Positions 55,412 through 64,000 of a DNA stretch of 64,000 nucleotides are shown one piece after another. Position 1 is the stretch's first letter, and every line of letters begins with the position of its first letter. The DNA comes from Vicia villosa (Eukaryota; Streptophyta; Magnoliopsida; Fabales; Fabaceae). The notes under the pieces are model-generated. The model did no database searches. It was not told the origin of the DNA and was given only the letters and a program-made list of their open reading frames with translations. The translations under genes were made by a program, and so were the position numbers. The stretch is taken from assembly GCF_029867415.1 (NCBI RefSeq), contig NC_081183.1:145696798-145760797 (forward strand), read 5' to 3'.

Positions 55412-56155
55412 AACGTTCGTTATTTAGTTTCCTTGAAAAATGACTCGAAAAAGACTCTTTTTGTTTTTAGTTGTTTATTAATGAATGATGCATGAATGCA
55501 TGAATGCACACACAAGAGTTTTAAACAAACATGGCGTTGAAGGGTATAGTGGTCATGAAGTCAAAACGCAGTCTCCCGCCCCAATGGTAAACTAAGGTTA
55601 AGGATTTTTGTACCTGTAGAACGGGTTCTAGGGGTCTCAGAGTTTTTGCTCAACCTTAAAGATACGTTGACTGGTATCTATAAGAGAGTTTTCTCTGAGT
55701 GTAGTATCTGCGTGACAATTACTTCCGTAATCACCGCTCTACGTCCTAAAAAAGGCTTTAAGTGGGGTTAATGTGTTTCTAGGTCCTCCTGGTACAAACC
55801 AGTCTCGGAATGCAGTGGCGCAGTTAATCACAACCAGCCAGGCAAATCCCAAGAGTAGACTTGGAAACCAAGATTAGAGGGCCTTCACCGGGAAGACATC
55901 CTCCATCCTATCTTATGTTGCACTCAAATCCGGGTATAGGATTTCTCACCACAAGGGGGAATCAAGCCCTTTCCCGATACAGAATAAACAAAATAAACAA
56001 ATATAAATGCAGCAAACACATGATATGACACAGAGGTTAGGCAGGACCTCTCTTGTTTGAGGGGGAATTTGGCATCCCTAATTCCTCATTGGGGCTGGAC
56101 CAGCAACAGGTCAACCATTGGTTTGGATGAAAAACCAAGGTTTTGAACACTTATA
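55412..56155 (-). other. Ogre 5' untranslated leader
   Basis: This is 740 bp between ORF1 and the PBS, with no coding potential. It contains the 16-bp motif GGACCAGCAACAGGTC at 56097-56112. It also has a caccgggaagacatcctc block that resembles the caccggga(a/g)... blocks in the LTR (9420-9560), suggesting shuffling between LTR and leader. Confidence 0.55.
56097..56112. promoter_or_regulatory. Leader motif GGACCAGCAACAGGTC (Ogre)
   Basis: It is identical to the copies in element 2 (13145, 24109) and in the second leader (62484). It lies 44 bp from the PBS in the Ogre and 8 bp in element 2. Its self-complementary ends suggest an RNA hairpin. Confidence 0.4.
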
Positions 56156-56173
56156 TCCCCAGCAGAGTCGCCA
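56156..56173 (-). promoter_or_regulatory. Primer binding site of Ogre
   Basis: TGGCGACTCTGCTGGGGA on the minus strand, complementary to a tRNA-Arg-type 3' end. It is separated from the LTR end by 6 nt. Confidence 0.9.
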
Positions 56174-57739
56174 TTTTTCTGTGGTGGTCGTTTTCTTTAC
56201 CTCCCCGTTTCACTTGGGAGGACGGCACGCTAAACCCTTCACGCGAAATTTGGAAGGAGAATGCGCCCGTGGTGGGATGAATTTTATTTCAGTTCTTCCT
56301 ACGATATCACACGAACTTTCTTATTTGTCCTACGAGTAGGAAAGGGGAAAAAAGATCTCAACTAAACCCTAGGAGTTTGCTAAGTGTGGGGATTTCACCT
56401 AGACTAGAAATTCTGGAGTCCGGGAGGTCGGTTATACATAGGGAAGTGTTTAAACACCCTACATATCTGTAGTACTCTACAGGAACCTTCTATGTGTCAT
56501 TGTGATTGTGTTTGCTGCTAATGATTGGGAAAGTTTCTCCTTTGTATTAGGAGAGAGAATTGAATTGATTTTAAAAGACAGACAGACAGACAAACTGACT
56601 ATTTTTGGTATTTTATTAGCTCGCTGAGATTCCTTGTGAACCTCATGCCTACATATCCCTAGTGGAAGTCAGAGCTTAATGTAGTTCGGGGAACTAACTA
56701 GGGAAATTAAATATTTTTGGTGCCTTGCTTGAAGCTCAAGGTTGAAGCTTGGAATTAAATCTCTGTTTACAGTAAAGAGACATGAAATTATCTCTACAGA
56801 GAGGTATTTGTACTATTCTACCACAAACATTTAAAGGAGTGACAGAATAACTGAATTCATTTCATTCAAGAGGGGGACCTTACTTGTGTATGTGCAAGTA
56901 TACCAGTCAAATGCCTCTTAAATGAAAGAAAGATGCTCATCCAAATTAGGGAAAGTTACCACATGTCTGGGTTTTACTGCCAGCTCATGCCTTTCAAAAT
57001 CCTAAATGGGAGACTTGATTAAAATTGAAATGTAATGTTTGTTTGAATGTGGTAGAGTAGTAAAAATATCTCTCTATAGAGATAAGCTATGTCTATCTAC
57101 TGTATAAAAGATTTGACTTTAGCTGGCTTGTATGAGGCCCAAGCTTGAGGCTTTTTGATTGATTAATTAATATTATTGACTCTGGGAGATGACTCCACTG
57201 GGAATTAATTACAGGGTATTTTTTGTGTTCTGTACAAAGCCCAGAATTGAGGCTGACTCTACTTAGGGAGACTCTATTTATGTGCCTTGTACAAAGCCCA
57301 AGGTTGTGGCTAACTGTTGAGGATAATTGAATGACTCTATTTTATGTGCCTTGTACAAAGCCCAAGGTTGTGGCTAACTCTAGCTAGGGGAAAACATTAT
57401 TTTCTGCCTTGTATAAAGCCCAAGGTTGTGGCGGACTCTTAAATGAATTAAGTATGGATGACTATATAGGGAAAGATCCTAAGTGTTAGGAATCTTTGAC
57501 ACATGAAAGATATGGTTTATCTGCCTTGTACAAAGCCCAAGGTTGTGGCTACTGAGTGGTGAAGAACTCACTGGGGAGACTCTATTATCTGCCTTGTACA
57601 ATGCCCAAGGTTGAGGCTGACTCTTGACAGGGGAGACTTATTGTTTGGGTGCCTTGTATGAAGCCCAAGGTTGAGGCTAACTGTTTTTGTTGGTTTTGAC
57701 TCTACTGAAGAGGTTTTATTTATTAAAAGACTGTTTTTC

Positions 57740-58165
57740 TTTGGAAGCTAACCCTTTCCAGGGATTTTGACTCAGCTGGTGAATTTGTCTTTTAAAAGAC
57801 TGACTTTTATCATGTTTTTGGAGGCTGACCCTTTCCAGGGGTTCTGACTCTTTTGGGGAAATTATCTCCTAAGAGAATGAAATTATTTATTAATTAATTT
57901 TGGAGGCTAACCCTTTCCAGGGGTTTTGACTCAGCTGGTGAATTTGTCTTTTAAAAGACTGACTTTTATCATGTTTTTGGAGGCTGACCCTTTCCAGGGG
58001 TTCTGACTCTTTTGGGGAAATTATCTCCTAAGAGAATGAAATTATTTATTAATTAATTTTGGAGGCTAACCCTTTCCAGGGGTTTTGTCTCTTTTGGGGA
58101 AATTATCTCCTAAGAGAATGAAATTATTTATTAATTAATTTTGGAGGCTAACCCTTTCCAGGGGT
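57740..58165. repeat. Expanded tandem units in middle Ogre LTR
   Basis: Blocks of about 80-150 bp combine ggaggctaaccctttccagg with gggaaattatctcctaagag and attatttattaattaatttt. They are repeated almost perfectly three times, unlike the left LTR where the same motifs are spaced irregularly. This is a copy-specific expansion. Confidence 0.8.
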
Positions 58166-59706
58166 TTTTATGATTGAAAAGTGAATGGCAGAAAGATTAT
58201 CTAGTGAGACTTCTTGTTTAAAGCCCAAGATGAAGGCTGACTCAATGCTGAGGATGACCAAAACATAGATCCTAGACTCTACTAAGGAGGATTGATGAAG
58301 ATAAGGGTGACAGAGACTGTCCATGTCTCTCATTCCAAAAATGTACTCAATGTGAAATTGAGACAAACTTAGCTTGTTTTAAGTCTGGTTTAAATTGGAA
58401 GAAACTCACCAGGGTAGGCTAAAAGGTGACTAAAGACCTGTTCCTATGTTTATAAGAAACCTGATGGGTCCTTGTATACAAGCTCAAGAGGAAGCTGGAA
58501 ATGCTTTTAAGAAGCCTGTGGGTCCTTGTACAAAGCCCAAGAGGAGGCTAATCGAGGGTCCTTGTTATAGCACAAGAGAAAGCTATGTAGTTTTGAACTT
58601 ATTTTGGCTTTAAGCAAATGGGTAAGAGGTTTCACCGGGAATAATTCCTCTTTGGGTGGATGTGTCCTATTTATTTGGATTCTAAGGTTTTTACCAAGAT
58701 GTTTCACCGGGAATAATTCATCTTGGGGGTTTGAACTACAGATCTCTAATTAGGAAAGAGCCTTCACCGGGAAGACATTCTCAATCCTAGGTCATATTCC
58801 TATAATATATATATATAGTTTTAACTGTCCTAAGGTTTATACTCAAACGTAGTTCTAAACTAATATATATATATGCACAGTTTATATTTGACAGTAATTT
58901 AAATAAAGACTGTAAATTGAAAGCTTGTAAAGCCTAACCTGGATGGAGTGGAGGCCATTGAAGAAGTATGTACAGAGCCTCAACAGTATTTTTGTTGTTT
59001 TGTTGATAACAGTTGAATATATATATGATAAACAGTTAATGGTTTTTGAAAACAGAAGAAGTGAAGATGGACAAAGGTCACATAGGTATCTGAAGAGTTT
59101 CACCGGGAATAATGCCCTTCAAATACCAGAAGAATGTTTTGAAAACAGAAAGAAGATTTTGAAAATACAGTTTTGAAAACAAGCTAAGAAGAGAAGGTTT
59201 TTGGGACTTACACTCTATTAGAGGCCCAGTACTTTATAGTACTGGTTATAAAAGCAGTTGAAAATGATTTGAAATGATACAAGGTTTTGTTGTTTGAAAA
59301 CCCTAATCATTTGATTTTATCAGAGATTGAAAACAGTTTTTGAGATTTGACAAAAGTCAACTTAATTAAAGTAAAAATAAAGATTTTCACTTAATTAAGA
59401 CCTAAACAATTAGGGTTTTATCATAAAATTATTCACACAAATAATTAGGTTAAAACAAAATGGAAACATATATTTAAAGTATTTAATAAAACACTTAAAA
59501 CATACTATTTTATACCTAATAAAAATATATGAATTAAATAATATTTTTATGATTTTTTTGATTATACATAAAATAGGTATATTAAATAACAAGTGTGTGA
59601 AAAATGAAGTGAAAATGATTTAATTTGATAGGTTAAATATTTATGTGAAGTTGTGAAGAAAATAAGTGTGAAAAGTGGTAAAAAAATATAGAAATGTCTT
59701 CACCAA

Positions 59707-59924
59707 GGCTTGAACTCACGCCCTCTAAGTCACACACACAAAACAAACACCACTGGGCCAACGCGCGTGTGGTGATAGTAACTTGCATCCATTTGGTTAT
59801 GTTTTAAGACAACTAGTAAATCATTGAAAAATAAAAGAAACAAAAAAGTCTGGGGCGAGGGGGATTCGAACCCCAGACTTTGGGCATGAGGAGACTAAGA
59901 GCGCATGTGTGGCCACTGGGGCAA
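59707..59924 (-). promoter_or_regulatory. tRNA-like Pol III box pairs in middle Ogre LTR
   Basis: This segment contains A-like TTGCCCCAGTGGCC (59924-59911) with B box GGTTCGAATCC (59872-59862), then A-like TGGCCCAGTGG (59760-59750) with B-like GTTCAAGCC (59715-59707). The boxes persist although the sequence between them differs from the left LTR by several substitutions and indels. Confidence 0.4.
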
Positions 59925-60872
59925 GTTGTTCATTCGTTAATAAAACAACTGTCACTCAAAATAAAATAAACTCTACCCTGAGGATTCAAAAATGGCGCGC
60001 TTCACCATCTTCATCTTCAACCTCAAGCTCCATGAATTTGAATTTCTGAACTCACTCGTTTCTCAACCATTTGCCACGATGTAAACATGAAACTTGCTCT
60101 AAATTCACTCACGATTCTAAATATGTAACTAACATGAATTAATATTAACTACATCTAACTAATTTACCAGAAATCGTGAAGAACCCTAAAATTTCAAAAT
60201 CAAATTAAATGACTATACTGAAAGATAAATGAATGATGATAGAGGGTTTTCAATCCTCTGATGATGCTGAACAAGATAGAATCGAGCTATTTCACAAAGA
60301 GTACTTAAATTAGAGAGGTGAAGTTCAGAAACTTACCTCTGAAAAGGGAGGTCGTGAGGATGATTGAGGGCACCTGGGCTTGAATGAATGATCTCAATAG
60401 CTTCCCTGAGACTCAATGATGCTAACTGGATGCTTATTGTAGCCTGAATCCTTCTGAATTGTTCTATGGACCTCCCTCGATTTGAGCTTCAAGTGAACAT
60501 GGAGGGTGTTGATTCTCGAGTTACAGATGAGCTGCAGCCATCTGGTTAGCTTCACTATGACCTGAGGAGTGTGTCTGAATGATTGGCTTGGCTTGAAACC
60601 TCCTGAATCACTCCATGGACCTCCAACTGCAAGTGCTCCAAAGTGAGAGCAACAATGGTGTTCCTCCACCTACAGAAGTGATCCAGGTGCTTGGATCACC
60701 TCAAATGACCTCCCTTGAGATGTTAGAATGCTCACTTCCCAAAGATAAGCTCTGGTTTGAAGAAATCGATTCTTCTTGCCAAAGAACTTTGAAAAACAAT
60801 GAACAAGAGAAGAGAAAGAGAAAGCAAGTAATATGGTTGCTTTGGTGTGTTTTTCTACTGAATTGTGCTCTC

Positions 60873-60882
60873 CTATTTATAG
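60873..60882 (-). promoter_or_regulatory. Candidate TATA box of middle Ogre LTR
   Basis: CTATAAATAG on the minus strand, matching the box at 29201-29210. This LTR lies immediately upstream of ORF1 and is the one that would drive the coding region. Confidence 0.5.
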
Positions 60883-62422
60883 GCAAATGTCTCAGTACTG
60901 AATGAGAGAGTGAGCTTGCTTAGTGAAGCAAGTTTGGTTTCTTAGCCATGAAGAAATTTCAAAGAATATCCAAGTGTGATCATTGCATTTTCGAGCCACC
61001 TCCCCTATCCATTGATTCTATCTGATCTTAGGGGACAATTCAGATGCAAAGTGAGCTCTAATTGGTTGATGAGAAGATTCCTTGGGTGATTCATCAATTT
61101 GCCATAAATTCTCAAATGTAATCATTACATAATCACATGTTCTTGTTTTAGGAATCTTCTTCAATTATCATGGCATGGTGAAAATGAATGCATGGCATGT
61201 TTGCAGATGTATTATGGGTCATGTAGCATCTGTATTTGAGGTCATGTGCACAAAACTTCAAAGTTCCAAAATGATGCATGACCTATAATTTCACTTCATG
61301 AGGCCAACTTTGAACAAGCATAACTCTTAGCTCAAATTGAATTTTGAGAAGGTTGAACACAATTTGGAAAGCCCTAAACATCTACTTTAAATCATTAGTT
61401 TATGTCTTCTTCAGAATCCTTTGGGAAATTTGTGAAAAATGAGGTCAAAGTTGGAAGAAAACTAGGTTAAAACACTTAGAAAAATTTCTAAGTGTTTATG
61501 ACCTAAACTTCAAAATTTCCAAAACTTCATAAATGGTTGATCTTTTGAAAAAAGTTCCCTTGTAAGATGTTGTTTTATTTGGCAAGATCTACAACTTTCA
61601 TGTTGGAAGTTTTTTGAGTTGTGTAGGTGAAATTTTGAGATCTCACCATGCCTTCAAAAACCCTAATTCCCGACTTTTCGCTCCTTGATGAATTTCTTTG
61701 AATTTCTTTGGCCAAATGACTTTGACATCCATATATTGATGATATTGATCTTTGAAAGTCATTTTTTGACCAAAAACCTTAAAAGTCAATGATGATCCTT
61801 CACAGTTGACTTTTTCCTGACAAAGTGAATTTTTGGGCTTTTGTGTAGAAATAAGATCTTCTCCCCAAATGGATGATATAAATGGATTATATGGAGGTAG
61901 TAGAGATCCTTGAATCATGTCTTGAGTTTTGGATTCATGCCCTGATCAGAAGTCAACTATCTTGGTGAATTAGGTCAAAACCCTAATCTGTCGACCATGT
62001 GAAAGTAATGACTGTAGACTTTGAATTGAAGTGTGATGTCCAGTAGATCTTGTAATATGAGTTATTTGAAGATGATTGATGTCTTTGAATGACCCTCTGA
62101 GGTTTTTTAGGGTTTCCCAAATGTGATCCCTGATTTCAGTCCTTGATAGGCTCAAAACCCTAGTCTGGTGACCTGAGTAAACCTGTACTCATATGACTGG
62201 ATGTCTAATCAATCATAGATGAGAAAAGTGAAGTTTTTGAGCCCCATGATTGTATTAGAGACTAGTCTTTGTATTGATTGATCCTTTGCCTGAGCTTTCT
62301 TGTCTTTGAGCATCCTCGATTAGGTACCAGATGGAGAAATGACTGCTCTGGGTACTTGTCTTGACCTGATGAAAAATCCTGAAGATATGTCATCTCAGGG
62401 GGTCAAAAATTAGGGTATGACA

Positions 62423-62566
62423 GTTAGGCAGGACCTCTCTTGTTTGAGGGGGAATTTGGCATCCCTAATTCCTCATTGGGGCTGGACCAGCAACAGGTCA
62501 ACCATTGGTTTGGATGAAAAACCAAGGTTTTTAACACTTATATCCCCAGCAGAGTCGCCATTTTTC
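62423..62566 (-). mobile_element. Second Ogre leader fragment (144 bp, with PBS)
   Basis: It is the same as 56036-56179 with a single difference noticed (a T for G near 62530). It carries the PBS at 62543-62560 and the motif at 62484-62499. It begins GTTAG directly after the terminus of the middle LTR, which fits insertion of one Ogre into the leader of another. Confidence 0.85.
62543..62560 (-). promoter_or_regulatory. Primer binding site of second Ogre leader
   Basis: TGGCGACTCTGCTGGGGA on the minus strand, 6 nt from the LTR at 62567. Confidence 0.9.
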
Positions 62567-64000
62567 TGTGGTGGTCGTTTTCTTTACCTCCCCGTTTCAC
62601 TTGGGAGGACGGCACGCTAAACCCTTCACGCGAAATTTGGAAGGAGAATGCGCCCGTGGTGGGATGAATTTTGTTTCAGTTCTTCCTACGATATCACACG
62701 AACTTTCTTATTGGTCCTACGAGTAGGAAAGGGGAAAAAAGATCTCAACTAAACCCTAGGAGTTTGCTAAGTGTGGGGATTTCACCTAGACTAGAAATTC
62801 TGGAGTCCGGGGGGTCGGTTATACATAGGGAAGTGTTTAAACACCCTACATATCTGTAGTACTCTACAGGAACCTTCTCTGTGTCATTGTGATTGTGTTT
62901 GCTGCTAATGATTGGGAAAGTTTCTCCTTTGTGTTAGGAGAGAGAATTGAATTGATTAAAGAAAGACAGACAGATAGACAGACTGACTATTTTTGGTATT
63001 TTATTAGCTCGCTGAGATTCCTTGTGAACCTCATGCCTACATATCCCTAGTGGAAGTCAGAGCTTAATGTAGTTCGGGGAACTAACTAGGGAAATTACTT
63101 GTTTTTGGTGCCTTGCTTGAGGCTCAAGGTTGAAGCTTGGAATTAAATCTCTGTTTACAGTAAAGAGACATGAAATCATCTTTACAGAGAGGTATTTGTA
63201 CTATTCTACCACAAACATTTAAAGGAGTGACAGAATAACTGGATTCATTTCATTCAAGAAGGGACTTTACTTGTGTGTGCAAGTATGCCAGTCAGATGCC
63301 TCTTAAATGAAAGAAAGATGCTCGTCCAAATTAGGGAAAGTGTACAAGTCTGGGGATGTGCCAGAGCATGTCTTTTAGCTGGCTTGTATGAGGCCCAAGC
63401 TTGAGGCTTTTTGATTGATTTATTAATTATTATTGACTCTGGGAGATGACTCCATTGAGGATTAATTACAGGGTACTTTTGTATTCTGTACAAAGCCCAG
63501 AATTGAGGCTGACTCTACTGAGGGAGACTCTATTTGTGTGCCTTGTACAAAGCCCAAGGTTGTGGCTAACTGCTGAGGATAATTGAACGAATGACTCTAT
63601 TTTATGTGCCTTGTACAAAGCCCAAGGTTGTGGCTGACTCTAGCTAGGGAACACATTATTTTCTGCCTTGTACAAAGCCCAAGGTTGTGGCAGACTCTTA
63701 AATAAACTGAGTATGGATGACTCTATGGGGAAAAGATCCTAGGTGTTAGGAATTTTTGACACATGAAAATATGGTTTATCTGCCTTGTACAAAGCCCAAG
63801 GTTGTGGCTACTGAATGATGAAGAACTCACTGGGGAGACTCTATTATCTGCCTTGTACAATGCCCAAGGTTGAGGCTGACTCTTGACAGGGGAGTTTTAT
63901 TGTTTGGGTGCCTTGTATGAAGCCCAAGGTTGAGGCTAACTGTTTTTGTTGGTTTTGACTCTACTGAGGAGATTTTATTTATGGAAAGAATGTTTTTCTT
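62567..64000 (-). repeat. Right Ogre LTR (partial, runs off the window)
   Basis: It is co-linear with 7033-8600 and nearly identical to it (about six differences noticed in 1.4 kb, plus one deletion of about 126 bp at 63376). It shares copy-specific features with the left LTR (gacagacagatagacagac) that the middle LTR lacks. It is probably the true 5' partner of the left LTR. Confidence 0.9.

Larger units (their letters stand above)
56180..62422 (-). repeat. Middle Ogre LTR (6243 bp), adjacent to the coding region
   Basis: It starts TGTGGTGGTCG and ends TATGACA. It is co-linear with the split left LTR but with many substitutions and indels, and with extra tandem units at 57740-58165. It carries the TATA-like box at 60873-60882 and tRNA-like box pairs at 59707-59760 and 59862-59924. 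Directly after its terminus come 144 bp of Ogre leader and another LTR, rather than host DNA. Confidence 0.9.
7033..64000 (-). mobile_element. Composite Ogre (Ty3/gypsy, Tat lineage) with nested insertions
   Basis: This is a giant LTR retrotransposon on the minus strand. Its LTRs start TGTCATACCC and end ...CCACCACA, and it has a tRNA-Arg-type PBS, a PPT (AATAGGGGCATC before the 3' LTR) and the ORF order ORF1, gag-pro, RT-RH-aRH-INT. After subtracting nested elements, the 3' LTR is about 6.15 kb and the internal region about 13.1 kb, consistent with a roughly 25-kb Ogre. The right side has two LTRs separated by 144 bp of leader, so the element is a composite. Nested insertions are 11466-28749 (element 2) and 31582-43878 (element 3). 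Coding regions carry several premature stops. The right end is beyond the window. Confidence 0.85.

Overview
The window reads as repeat-dense plant nuclear DNA, most likely from a Fabeae legume (pea, vetch or faba-bean type). The main reason is a giant Ogre-type (Tat lineage, Ty3/gypsy) LTR retrotransposon. Its ORF order is ORF1, gag-pro, RT-RNaseH-aRNaseH-INT, and its tRNA-Arg-type primer binding site is TGGCGACTCTGCTGGGGA. I see no intact single-copy host gene, no rRNA or true tRNA gene, and nothing prokaryotic. Layout, left part: 1-946 is part of an LTR from an unrelated retrotransposon. 947-2760 holds debris of a Mutator-like (MULE) transposase gene. 2777-3007 is a foldback MITE lying in TA/CT microsatellites. 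3426 to about 5.7 kb or beyond looks like a Helitron on the minus strand: a 3' hairpin plus CTAG end, followed by captured exons of asparagine synthetase, a LEUNIG-like WD40 gene and spermidine synthase, with splice sites retained. Another MITE sits inside it at 3842-4073. Layout, right part: 7033-64000 is a nest of Ogre-related elements, all on the minus strand. The outer Ogre has its 3' LTR at 7033-11465 plus 28750/29028-30749, split by an insertion. Its internal region runs 30750-56179 and carries ORF1 at 55411-53924, gag-pro at 53633-49716 and pol at 49063-45635. An older LTR copy follows at 56180-62422, then 144 bp of leader, then another LTR from 62567 that runs off the window. That last LTR resembles the left LTR much more than its neighbour does, so this is a three-LTR composite. 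Two coding-poor, Ogre-related derivatives (LARD-like) are nested in it. Element 2 (LTRs 13189-17785 and 24153-28749, plus an extra partial tandem unit 11466-13188) sits in the left Ogre LTR and is flanked by an unusual 278-bp duplication of the target. Element 3 (31582-43878, LTRs 3885 bp each, 5-bp target duplication AGGCG) sits in the 3' untranslated part of the Ogre. Both have almost identical LTR pairs and are recent. How the parts work together: the outer Ogre encodes the machinery (structural gag, protease, reverse transcriptase, two RNase H domains, integrase), but this copy carries three premature stops that could each come from a C-to-T change. Elements 2 and 3 lack pol but keep LTRs, PBS, PPT and leader, so they would need proteins from another Ogre-like element. 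I found no wholly new gene system. The strongest unusual signals are the multi-gene Helitron capture, the 278-bp target duplication with partial tandem array, the three-LTR composite, tRNA-like Pol III A/B-box modules in the Ogre LTR, and an echo of the PBS inside the LTR ends of elements 2 and 3.
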